DNA of 64,000 bases from Nymphaea colorata (Eukaryota; Streptophyta; Magnoliopsida; Nymphaeales; Nymphaeaceae), in NCBI RefSeq assembly GCF_008831285.2, contig NC_045138.2, positions 41,593,115 to 41,657,114 on the forward strand. The letters run 5' to 3'. How positions within the stretch are numbered: position 1 is the stretch's first letter; each line of letters begins with the position of its first letter. A program made the translations under genes and the position numbers. Positions 28,496 to 43,647 of the stretch are shown in pieces. The notes beneath the pieces are model-generated. The model was given only the letters and a program-made list of their open reading frames with translations, was not told the origin of the DNA and made no database searches.

Positions 28496-29943
28496 GTTGG
28501 GTGGAAGTTTCAGGATTGAATGAAAACTTAACTCTTTTTAGGTGATAGGATACATTACTCATTCAATTCACTCGAAATAAGAATTTTGATATTCAATATC
28601 ATATCCGAGAACGCCACTCAACGATCCAGATCACCCCTGCAGGATCGTGTGTCAAAGTGTGGGAAACATGCTACAATATATACTGATCATATTGGGATCT
28701 GATGATCATCACAAGTATAAGTAGGGATCGTATATCATCTATGAAGGATCTTTTGATAATTATATGCAGCTTATGTATATAAATAATAATAACATGTATA
28801 TAATGCAAGATCAGTCCAAAAAAATTTTAAAAACTATCAACTTTTTAATGAATGAGACATTATAAGTTTCTAAAATATTTCATTTAGGTGATCTATTTGC
28901 TTTTTTTAAAAAAAAAATTACCATGTATATCTACTTTTTGCGGAGGTACTTGTCCTTCTCTTATTTATTTTGATGGGTATGAAACCGAGTATGCATTTAC
29001 CATATCCAATTTATAGGACTGCTCACATGTATAAATACGATTCAAATCCAACTTTCTTTTCTTCAAATGGCGCATAAATTGGACTGCTAAATATACAAAT
29101 TCAAAAAAATTGATATTAGATATATAGCATATTTATTTGAAACTGAATACCTTATCTAAAAACGAATCGGAATTTCAATTTAATTGGATATCACTACGAT
29201 GCAATTTCTTAATACATGCTAAACTTGTCCTTTTTTTTATATATCCTCTGATCCGATCCATTGCACCCATTCCTTCGACCTATTGGGAGACACATAGGGT
29301 TTTTCTCGTCCCTCCATTGCCCTTTTCCTGTAACTATTGAGGCTCAGCTGGCCACTCGCTGGGCGATCTTCTCCTCCGCCGCGATCCTCTGATCGTGATT
29401 TTCCCTCTTTTGCCCGTCCTCAGGGTCGTGATCAGAACGGCCGATTCATATTGAAAGCGATGGATTGATTGCCATCGGTCTTCATGCTTTCTCTCTCTCT
29501 CCTTGCGTCGTTTATGCCGTTCGAAGTGATCCTTTTCGTTTTATTTGTGATTTCGAGGTAAGTCTACTGTTCATGAGGCCGGTCGACAAATGGAAGCTGA
29601 GTTCTCTATGCTTAGATCTGAAAGATACGAGATTTGTCTCTGTTTAACATGACGAGTTTGTTCGATCGGTCCGTCAAGTTATTGGATGGAAGTCGAGGAT
29701 TTCCCACTGGAATTTGAATCTTTGTTTTGGGAATGTCTGATCCTCTCACATCTGAATCACAAATTCATGTGCTAGACCGAAAATCTTCCTGATAATAACC
29801 GTATCTTAATAAGCAATAAACCTAATGACTTCAATTTAGTGGAGAATGATGGAAGTAAACTTTTGTAGTTACTTGATCACAAAGATCTAATCCAATAAAA
29901 GATGAGCCCCCAACAAACTGATCACATCGCCTGGATGTCGAGA

Positions 29944-34864
<4,921 letters not shown>

Positions 34865-35465
34865 TTTAACAATCAGATTAAATGGTGAAGATTAATATGG
34901 AACCACTTTTCCGATTGTATTAATTCAAAATCAGATCAACAAACGGTATTTTGAATAATTGTTCATGGAAACCAGGCTTCTTCTTTTGGAACATCTACAC
35001 AGGATCTAATTACACATTGAGAAAACTGACGATCCCGTACTATAAGAAATTAGAATCTCATTTGACCAAAAACCAAAGAGTAGGTCATGTTTAGAAGAGT
35101 TCATCTTGCAGTATGAAATTTTTAAAAAATTAAACAAGTAAACGGTAAGTGACAAACAATACATTCTCATTTTCTCAGTGTTAATTTTAACCAGAAGGAG
35201 AACAGGAGAAAAAAATTTTAAGCGTGTGATTATTATCTAACCTTTTTCATTATTGCCCAGGAAAGAGAACAGAACCTCACAATCATTATAAATGAATTAA
35301 CAGCCATAGTCTAACATGTTCTGTCAAAAAAGAACTACTTTCTTCTAGAACATGAGATTAATTTGCACAATAATTGTAGTTCAAATACAAAAACAGGAAA
35401 CCTACACAATCAGAGTCAAACACCTGACCTGTGTATCCAAACCCTTCGCCCATTGTGGATTAAAA
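34865..35465 (-). pseudogene. Decayed SCPL gene remnant (exons 7-8 deleted)
   Basis: 34905-35085 aligns by eye with the 3' flank of SCPL-B (17740-17935), sharing runs such as TGTTCATGGA, GGATCTAA and AATCTCATTT. The sequence then jumps to SCPL intron 6-like DNA (GTAGGTCATGTTT at 35090, as in SCPL-A near 12995) and ends in the last part of exon 6. On the minus strand the latter reads AATGGGCGAAGGGTTTGGATACACAG followed by GT, the counterpart of the NGLRVWIY-coding end with its donor. Exons 7 and 8 and everything before the end of exon 6 are missing, so no protein can be made. It records a former fifth copy. Confidence 0.7.
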
Positions 35466-35497
35466 ATCATTTTTTTAATAAATGATAAACACACACA

Positions 35498-35534
<37 letters not shown>

Positions 35535-35804
35535 CAAAATACAAAATGTTACAGTTAGCTCATTATCTTGAGCTGTCTTTGGACAATATTAAATCTCAGT
35601 GGGTATATGCATGGCTAAAATTGGAATTCTTTATACTTTTAGGTGGGGAGAGGTTCATCTTACTACGAGACTTCAGGTCGCCGTCCCCCTTGCATCTGGT
35701 GTTTCTGAGTTTTGTCGGCATTAGTAATCGCAGCTATGCAGCTTCCAACTTCAAAATTATACTCCCATCAAGGGTCGCATGGACCCTGGTTCCACTTTAA
35801 TTTC

Positions 35805-35950
35805 TTTTTTTTTTTAGATTTACATATAATTTTAGAAAATTTTAGTTGATTTAAATAAAAATTTTAAAAAATGATATTTTGATTCTAGTTAAAATTTGAA
35901 ACTTTAATTCGGCTTTTCTCATGAAAAATTTTTAGCTTCACTCCTGATTC
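35805..35950 (-). repeat. Dispersed repeat, copy 2 (inverted)
   Basis: Reverse complement resembles 21873-22010: both start GGAGTGAAGC, continue through GAATTAAAGTTT and AAATATCATTTTT, and end in an A-rich run. Roughly 140 bases. Confidence 0.5.
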
Positions 35951-37377
35951 CCACCATCTACAAATACCAGAGCGTATTTATCTGATAGAATCCAATTACA
36001 AACCTCCGTTCTAAACGTCCCCAACTCTAACTCGACCAGCTCAGCTAAGTTAAGCTGTGTGCCCCATAAATGAAATTCTTTGCACTTTGCTTGCACGCTT
36101 TATACTTCACTTTTATTACTTTTAGAACATTATATGCACTCTTTACCTGTAAATTTATTCCACCTGACCGTATCATCATTATTAACATTGTTTACTCACA
36201 CAATTTCTGACACAAGTCAAACACGCTTCCTCATCAAACATTCCCCAACAATTTGTCATGAGCCGTCATTTTTAACTAGCTTTTAAAATATTTTTTAGAG
36301 TTTTCTTGTTTTTAATTATTATATATATATATATGTATATTGAAAAAAAATTGTTTAATATTTTTTACCAATTCACAACTCTTAGGAGCTTTACGTGTTG
36401 CGCTGGAAGCGGCTTCCTCCATAGATTTAATTTTCTTTAAAGAGCACTTAATAGGCTACTGTCTCTTGTGTATTTTCAAGATTGAGGTAAATCTATGGGT
36501 CCCTTCCAGCCCTGAGATCTTGGCTTTTGGCGTGGGAAGTCGACAAATATAATTTAAGTCGGATAAAAGCATCATTTACCATATCTTATTTATTGATCAG
36601 ATGTACACATATCCGACTGAAATTGAATACAAGCAAACAAAAGTTTTATGTCACACCAGAATTCGATTCTTAAATCCAACTTTCGAAATACACATATTTG
36701 TATGGAATTGAATCCAAATGCGTATCTGAATCTGATGCAATTTTTTAATGGATGTTAAATTTTTTTTCCACGTCCTAGTTTTATAAAACAAGTCTGCTGG
36801 ACATCCAATGTGAATTAGATCCATTGACATCTCTAATTCAGATCACGCCGAGGAAAACAGTTGTTTCAAATAGATGTGTTCTTCGTCAAATGTCGGCGGA
36901 ATAATGTCCAGCCGGCCCGGCCACCTCCTCTTGAACTGTCATATAGCGCAATGCCAACACCGAACACAGCCCAACTGCGAAGCAGCAACAAATTAATTCT
37001 ACTTTGGAAGACTGTGAGGCGTCAGGAAGGACATCACCTACGGAAGAGAACCTCTGGACCTCTCCTCCCTGGATAACTTATGGCGTCTTTCTGTGTACAC
37101 GGAAGAAGTTGAATTCCTGCGTCGCCTCGGATGAAATTCTACGTTCTTGTCTTTCTCCGGCCAACATTTTCCTTCTGTTCGGAGTAATAATGGTGTGCTG
37201 TTTCTGACTTGGTCCTTTCCTCGTGGCCGATTTCGGTTGACGCTCTGCTTGGGAACAAAATCGGCGACGCTGATGTTTGGCTTTAACAATTGTCAGCAAA
37301 AATACAACTCAGTTCCAGAGGGAATGGCAGAAAATACATGCAAGGATAGCACTTAGATTCGTTCCACTGTCCACCTT

Positions 37378-37380
<3 letters not shown>

Positions 37381-37411
<31 letters not shown>
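37381..37411. repeat. (GA)n microsatellite
   Basis: Perfect GA run of about 31 bases in intergenic DNA. Confidence 0.95.
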
Positions 37412-37414
<3 letters not shown>

Positions 37415-37814
37415 GCATGCGGTTAAAGCCAGCCATCATTTTTTGCTATTTCAAAACCAGACTTGTTGATCGTATGATATACTTTTTTAACTTGTGTGTA
37501 TCGTTTACAGTTCAGGGAAGTAGCATCCATTGAATCGAAAATAATGCGTCGTCCCCACGTCCTTTGGAGCTGAGGGAGACATAACTTTTCTTTGGAAAAA
37601 ATAAACGAGCTCAAAAAAAAAAAAAAAAAGACCTCAATCCCAATGTTTCCGAGAAAAGTGGCTACATAAGACCACATTAATATATATGCCACCAACTTGT
37701 TCCCTGCTTCTAATCCGTTGGCATGTTTATTTATCATAAACCTAACCTTCTGTAGCATGGCTGTTAAAAAATGTTAATCAAATAAAATTTTTTTAAGTAA
37801 AATCTCAAAAACAC

Positions 37815-37816
<2 letters not shown>

Positions 37817-37886
<70 letters not shown>
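37817..37886. repeat. (TA)n microsatellite
   Basis: Perfect TA run of about 70 bases in intergenic DNA. Confidence 0.95.
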
Positions 37887-37890
<4 letters not shown>

Positions 37891-40327
37891 GATATTATTG
37901 AAGAACCTGACGTGGGCTGCAGCAAAGCCAAAAACAGGCATGTTTGAAAATAAAAAAGTTGAGGCATTGACAGATACGTATATATGAACAGTATAGTGGT
38001 GTTCACATATATATCAAAGAGTTGATAAACATTCCCCAAATCGACCAATCATAGTTTTGCTTACGTACCCAGATTTATTTTTTTCGAATTCAAATATGAA
38101 AATATCACAAGTTAAGCTCAAGATTGTCCTTGTCACTTCAACCCAAGGGGCAAAAGCTGGGCAGGAGGCACCGTTGAACAAGCTATCCTGTTAATGTTTA
38201 TGTGTCTCGTGCACGCCATATGCACCCGTTCTCCCTTCCGTTTTAGATGTTCCTTCGAACAAATTCAATCTCAAACACTAGACGTAAAGGGACAAACACA
38301 TACTTAACTTCAATTCGCCTCCAGTAAAAAGACAACAGACATTAGGTTTCGATATCAGACCACGGCATATACAAGTATTCAAACCTTTCAGTCTGTATGA
38401 AGTTGGAATTATTGAACTCTAGAATTAAAATTCTCATTTTTGATAAAATGAGAATTACAATATCAAACAAAGACTTTTGATTCCGAAATTATAAGCTCAT
38501 TCTTGAATCAAAATTTTGAAATAGTCATTCTACCCTAAAGGGTGGACTTACGATTCTAAAATTTTAGAATTTTTTCATTACTCAGTAGGACACAGGTGAC
38601 GATGGATTTACTCCATCAATTCTAGAAGTTTATCCTGTTTCATCAAAGCCATCGCTTGCTATTCTGGAATCAAAATGTCAGACTATCAAATGCAAAAAAA
38701 AAAAAAAACTAGAACTGAAATTTTCATTTCAATTCCAGTTTTAAAGTAGAATTTTGTTTCTGTAATGTTAATTCTTAAATTAAAATTCAAAGCCATCAAA
38801 CACCACCTTGAGATTTCAAGTTAAAAATTCAAAACAGGAGTTAGAAAACCACACAACCCAAGCTTTCTTATGTAAATGAAAATGATTGTAATAAAATAAC
38901 TAGAATGTAATCATAGTTAGAGTAACGGAGAAATAACAGTCGTGCGGAGTTGGCAGGACCTTAATTATTTCTGAGGAATCAAAATTTTGATGAGCCGTTA
39001 GATGAGTCTACGGCATAACAACAATAACATTCGAATAATGAAGCAATTCGTGCCAGCCAAAAAACTGCGGCCAATTAAGATATTCTTGAGGAAGAACAAC
39101 TCACTCCCCACCGGCTTCTCAAGCATATCCTAATTGATGAACTCCATGTTTGGAAAGGCGAACTTGGGCAATTGCGAGAAGTTATCGGATAAAAAAGGAC
39201 CTCTGATCTGAAGACGACAGGACTGAATGTTCAGAAGAAGAAAAGAGATTCAGCAAATGGTTTGGCTATGGCCGGATGGTTTTCCTGTTGTTTCTTTTTT
39301 CTTTTTCTTTTTCTTTTGCCGGTCCCATCAAATCCCACTGCAAAGAAAACCATTCATCAAAGTGATTAGCTGATCCAAGTCTGACCCGTTTGCATCGTTG
39401 ATCAGAGTTGAGACAAAAAGAAAAACAAAGAATTTAACAGAGTTTAAGCTATTAATCACATAACTTCTGCCTGTGTTATAAGAAACTCAGAAAAAGTGAG
39501 ACTTGGCATTCAGGGGAAAGCTTATCCTTAAAACATTTTTCATTATTTTCCTTCCAATGCGTCGTGGCGCCCATCTCGCCATGTCATGTAAGACGCAAAC
39601 CAGCTGTGATGGCGCCCACGCGCCTAGACATGGGACTTCACCCTCCCTTACTGAACCATTAATCTCTAGCTATTCACTAATGAATATTTTAAGAAGATTC
39701 TTCAAGAATGCAGGCGCTTAGAGATCTAGCTTCATTATCCAATACTAATTTGGCTTGAACAAATTTTGTGTAATTGGACTCAGTTTAGATGAGCGGAAGG
39801 TTATTCCACCATCTAAACGAAAGCCGAAGCTCTTCACCCCCCTCCTCTTCCCCCACTCTCGTTCTTCTTGTCCCAAGGCTCTAGAGTTGTGTTTCAACTT
39901 GTATGTAGAGCCAACATCATTTTTGATACATAAGCATGGTCCCATGTGGCTCGAACTGGTGACGCACCGTACAGGCGCTTCCTGCCAACCTGTTTGAAAT
40001 TATGCCCCTTAGACAAATTAAACTCGGATTAGAACTCCATTTTTCAGAGACCAATTCTGATCAGCTAACATAAAACCAACAGTTTCAAACACCATTTTTT
40101 AGAGACGAATTCCGATGATCAACTAAGTATAAAACCAACATTTAATATGTAATCAATATGGACATTTATTGAACAGCTATCGGATACCAGCGTTGAATTT
40201 TGGGATCATAAAACTGTATGCCACAATTAATAATTAGATCCAAAATTATTTACACTAAACAGATCAATAATTGGATGGATTATCGAATGTCCAGTCTGTC
40301 TACAACTAGGCATCTGAGATAGACATG

Positions 40328-40480
40328 AAGAATATTTTTTTTTAACAATCCTATGTGTTTTAGCTGTCTCTCAGAGTGGTACACCTTCCATTCATCTTTC
40401 TGGAAGGTGATACTCGCAGGAGTCAAACTCTGACCATCCACCTGATGCACCAATCCATTCAGATCTGTAAGTATAAATAA
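40328..40480 (-). mobile_element. SINE-like segment with A-rich tail
   Basis: On the minus strand GGATTGGTGCATCAGGTGGA is followed by GTCAGAGTTTGACTCCTGCG, resembling a B box (GGTTCGACTCC type), and the segment ends TTGTTAAAAAAAAATATT. Arrangement and tail fit a tRNA-derived plant SINE. Borders are approximate. Confidence 0.45.
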
Positions 40481-41638
40481 ATCAGGTCCACGTTCAGAAA
40501 AAAAAAAAAAACCCGATCCGGATATAAAATCATGTCTAACCACAACAACACTGAACACCCCCTTTGTCTCGGTCATTACAACGTAAACGGGCCTTACAAT
40601 TAGGCTCACCTGCCGGTCATGGACCTTTCTCCCCAACGAACCAGCTCCTTACCTTAATTTCAAGAGAGACAACATAAATTATTGGCCCCTCAGCCTTTTT
40701 CAACCAGAGAAAGCCTGATACCAAACGTACAGCCCTTCAAGCTTTCATCACTTCAACAATTGCCGATATTGGGGAGTTTTTCCCACACAAACATATAAAA
40801 TGAAAGTCCAAACGCATGTTCCTTTCTCTATCGTTGAAGATTTAAGAAATTGCTTTTAAAACATGGTCAACAAAAGCTTTTTTGGCTAAAAAATTTGTTG
40901 TAGACTTGCCAACGACGGGGAAATCCATTGAATTTTAGACCTTCTGATACTTCAACTCTTAAGAGATATTTATCATCCTTTTCTGCCAACAATTCATCTC
41001 TCCAAATATTTCAACTTGCAAAAAATAAAAAATAATAAAAATCGAACATTGACTGCCTCTAGCCGCCATACCGCAGCCATATTGGTCTATAATTACATAT
41101 CTTCTATTATCTTCCAATGTCAATCTCCTTAACGACAAAGAATGTATATACTATGCTGCCTCTCGGCAATGGCGTAAGAAGTTATTCATCTTATCCAAAT
41201 ATCGGTCCAAGCGGAGTTGAATCAGCTGATATAACTCAAATTGCCTAAACCACTAAAGATTCATGTATCGGCCTTTGTTATTTACATACCCCAATGCTAA
41301 TAACGCCGTCGAGAGCATTTTCTTGGCATAGCGTAGATGACCTGCGAACCACAACAAGCCGGTGGCTCAATATTTCGTCAAAACACACGCATTCACGTGA
41401 CCAAAATTGCCCACGCAACCAAGGTCCCCCGGCATAGTTATCGACACCCCCCATCATCCTTTTTCCTTTGACCCGTGTGTGTCTATCCAAATCCAAGAAT
41501 TCCATGTCTTCATTTGTAATTCTGCACCGCTCTTCTTGGCGTCCCCCGCAGCGGCCGTCTGGATTCTGAAAACCGCTCTCCCCTCTTCTTCCCACCACTT
41601 TCCTGGTCCAGTTTTTGTTCTTCTCTTCTTTCTTGATC

Positions 41639-41646
41639 TATATAAA
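41639..41646 (+). promoter_or_regulatory. TATA box of the BPS1-like gene
   Basis: TATATAAA 63 bases before the ATG at 41709, in a pyrimidine-rich leader, giving a predicted 5' UTR of about 30-40 bases. Confidence 0.65.
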
Positions 41647-41708
41647 ACCACCATGAGATACAACCTTCTCCATCGTCTAGCCATTCTGCATGTTCCTTTC
41701 CCCTGAAA

Positions 41709-42755
41709 ATGAATCGCATAGAAGAAGGGCGTTCTTGGTTATCGAAGCACCTGAAAATAGGCGGCGGCCACCACCACCACCATCACAAGCTCAAGCAGCC
41801 TTCATCCTCCCTTCAAACTTATGAGTCGTCCTTATCCAACAGCCTTTCTCGGCTTATACCGTCTTCCGAGTATCAGTCTTCCGAGCCTTCTTTGGCTTGG
41901 GCGCATGAAGCCATGGCGTTCCTGATCAGCGCGCACCGTGGTCTCCAAACATTTTCCGGCGAGATAAACTACCCGTTCGAGAAATGGAGCTCTTGTCTCA
42001 CCGACGAATACCTGGCGGACACCCTTAGCCTTCTTGATCTCCTAAACTCCACCTCCCGTAAACTGTCTCTCATCTCACAGCACAGACTTCCTCTGCTGCT
42101 CTATGCTGGCTCGTTCTCGAGGTCGCCGACCGACAAAGATTTGCAAGAATGGATGGCGCTTCCCACCAAATTTGCAGCGGCGGTTGCTGAGCCTGAGATA
42201 CAGGAAGAGGGGTGCGAAATTACAAGCTGCAGGGCCTCGAAACCCAGCGAGGAAGAGAAGGCTTTCAGGAGAGCAATGGAGGGAGCAAAGAGTGTGAATT
42301 TATTCATAATGAAGATTTTAGATTGCTGTTTCAGTGGGCATGTGGAGTCGATGTTGGAGATGAAAGCGCCTTCTGGGCATGTATGGTCGGCGAACCTGAT
42401 GAATCTGCAGATTAGGATCTGTGAGGAGATGCTTAATAGGAGGACAAGGAAAGAAGGTGGTGGCCTCTTCTTCCAGGAGGTGGTTGATGTGAATGAAAGA
42501 GTGGGTCGTCTGTTGAGTTACATATCAAGCAGAGAGGAAGAAGGTTATGAAGGATCACAGGAAGTTGGTGATCATTGCGACGAAGGCAGCGACGAAATGC
42601 TTTTGTTGAAGATTTTGATTGAAGACATGAATGAGAAAGTTGAAGTTCTAGGGAAGTGTTTGGATGATCTAGAGGTGGATGCTGACACATTGTTTAATAT
42701 GGTTTTTCGTGCAAGGAATGACTTGCTAGATGCACTTAAGAGAGAAAATGTCTAA
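41709..42755 (+). CDS. BPS1-like (UPF0496-type) protein, intronless
   Basis: 348 aa in a single open frame. Related to the BYPASS1/UPF0496 family, whose Arabidopsis member BPS1 restrains production of a root-derived mobile signal that arrests shoots; the biochemical activity is unknown. Family features: an N-terminal block with YESSLSNSLSRLIP (residues about 38-51), SLAWAHEAMAFLISAHRGL (about 60-78), LLDLLNS, a central AFRRAMEGAKSVNLFIMKIL helix typical of the family, a W within HVWSANLMNLQ, and a C-terminal coiled-coil-like segment ending VDADTLFNMVFRARNDLLDAL. Length matches the family (about 340-360). The N-terminus has GGG followed by six consecutive His (residues 21-26), a natural low-complexity run. 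The TATA box at 41639 and Met at 41709 support this start. Paralogue identity within the family is not resolved. Confidence 0.82.
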   Translation: MNRIEEGRSWLSKHLKIGGGHHHHHHKLKQPSSSLQTYESSLSNSLSRLIPSSEYQSSEPSLAWAHEAMAFLISAHRGLQTFSGEINYPFEKWSSCLTDEYLADTLSLLDLLNSTSRKLSLISQHRLPLLLYAGSFSRSPTDKDLQEWMALPTKFAAAVAEPEIQEEGCEITSCRASKPSEEEKAFRRAMEGAKSVNLFIMKILDCCFSGHVESMLEMKAPSGHVWSANLMNLQIRICEEMLNRRTRKEGGGLFFQEVVDVNERVGRLLSYISSREEEGYEGSQEVGDHCDEGSDEMLLLKILIEDMNEKVEVLGKCLDDLEVDADTLFNMVFRARNDLLDALKRENV

Positions 42756-42971
42756 TAGCCATCTGAGATTTCTTTTGTTTATTGTCTCTCCTGTGAATAT
42801 ATCATCAGTTTATTTTTCCCAAACCTGTATAAGACATCATATTTTTTTATCACTGCCTCAAACAAGCTTCTGTAATCACAAATGGTTATCCTGAGATGAC
42901 AAACAATGGTTCTCTCTTTGTTTTCATGATGCCAAATCCCTTAACATACTTCTTTAATGTGTCTAATAACC

Positions 42972-43616
42972 TCATTTTTGCGCCTCAGAGGCAAAATTCA
43001 ATGGTTTACCAACTCCCAATATATACTCCAACTCAGTATTCCCGTCATTTCGCAGAGGGGTGGTAGGCATGCATGAGATAATCCTCCAAACAATCTTCTG
43101 ATCAGTATCCCTCCACAATGCGTTTCTCCCATTCTTGAGCTCGTAACTGGATGCTTTTGAGTTGTACTGTGTCAAAGAAGGCTGTCATGAAAAGGCGCTT
43201 TAAGGTACGCAGTTGAATTCAACATTATGGAATTAACATGTTAAACCAAAATTGGCAAGTGCACCGTATTATGCACGGCTTACTTCTCTATGCGATGAAA
43301 TAGGAACGGATAATGTGAACATAGAGAAATCTGATTCAGACAAATTTTGATACAACCAAAAGCCATATCCTTATCGCTTATGTGCCTAACCATGAAAGCA
43401 TAGAGAACTGCTAGTCCCAGTAATGTTGCTCTTTTCTATATCAAGGGAGTACAACTCCCAATTACCTTGCGCCTCTGATTTCTTTGAAAGTAAGGCCTTA
43501 CAACTGTACAGTCTTCATTTTCCAGAGTGTTTGTGCTGTTATAGTCACACACACAACCAATTTCGAATTCTTCAAACTTCCACTTAGTGTCCAGTGTTTC
43601 TTGAGGAACTTCCCAT
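42972..43616 (-). CDS. Unidentified spliced gene, last two exons (5' part unresolved)
   Basis: Two minus-strand blocks join cleanly. Exon 43616-43466 (151 bases) opens after an AG at 43618-43617 and ends with donor AAG|GTAATT. Exon 43166-42972 starts after GACACAG and ends in TGA. Phases match across a 299-base intron, giving 114 residues: EVPQETLDTKWKFEEFEIG, then CVCDYNSTNTLENEDCTVV, RPYFQRNQRRK|YNSKASSYE, VWRIISCMPTTPL and ELEYILGVGKPLNFASEAQK. The mixed, non-repetitive composition and the Cys/Trp content look like real coding sequence. I do not recognise the family. No ATG precedes the first exon in frame. The expected upstream exon(s) to the right (for example an open frame from ATG at 44218 down to 44000) could not be joined in phase, so the gene may be partial or decayed. 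It converges on the BPS1-like gene. Confidence 0.5.
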
Positions 43617-43647
43617 CTTTATGAGGAACTCCCCATCTTTATGAGGA
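43603..43647. repeat. Short tandem repeat at the 5' border of the unidentified gene
   Basis: About 2.3 copies of a 20-base unit (GAGGAACTTCCCATCTTTAT with one substitution). The duplication overlaps the predicted acceptor, so the acceptor itself is present twice. Confidence 0.8.

Larger units (their letters stand above)
27552..29943. other. Intergenic region between SCPL-C and SCPL-D
   Basis: The SCPL-C 5' flank (about 27552-27930) matches blocks of the SCPL-A flank. It is followed by an AT microsatellite (28180-28209), a SINE-like segment (28316-28495), an AT-rich dispersed repeat (about 28975-29245) and a GC-richer, promoter- or 5' UTR-like stretch (about 29270-29760) containing a good donor-like CGAG|GTAAGT. 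No coding gene is supported. The 3' side of SCPL-D begins at about 29880. Confidence 0.55.
35466..41708. other. Gene-poor, repeat-rich region
   Basis: Contains AT runs (35501-35528 and 37817-37886), a GA run (37381-37411), the inverted second copy of a dispersed repeat (about 35805-35950), an AT-rich dispersed repeat (about 36545-36780) followed by a GC-richer segment (36840-37350) with short frames on both strands, and AT-rich A/T homopolymer-containing DNA (38395-38815) ending CATCAAACACCACC. A SINE-like segment lies at 40328-40480. The final 400 bases are the promoter side of the BPS1-like gene. No gene is supported. Confidence 0.5.

Noticed and set aside
38395-38815. Possible AT-rich MITE ending CATCAAACACCACC
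   Set aside because: The right end resembles TGTTTGG-type termini, but I could not find a matching left end.
41278-41598. Minus-strand frame (106 codons) upstream of the BPS1-like gene
   Set aside because: Lies in the promoter of the plus-strand gene. No family, no splice support.
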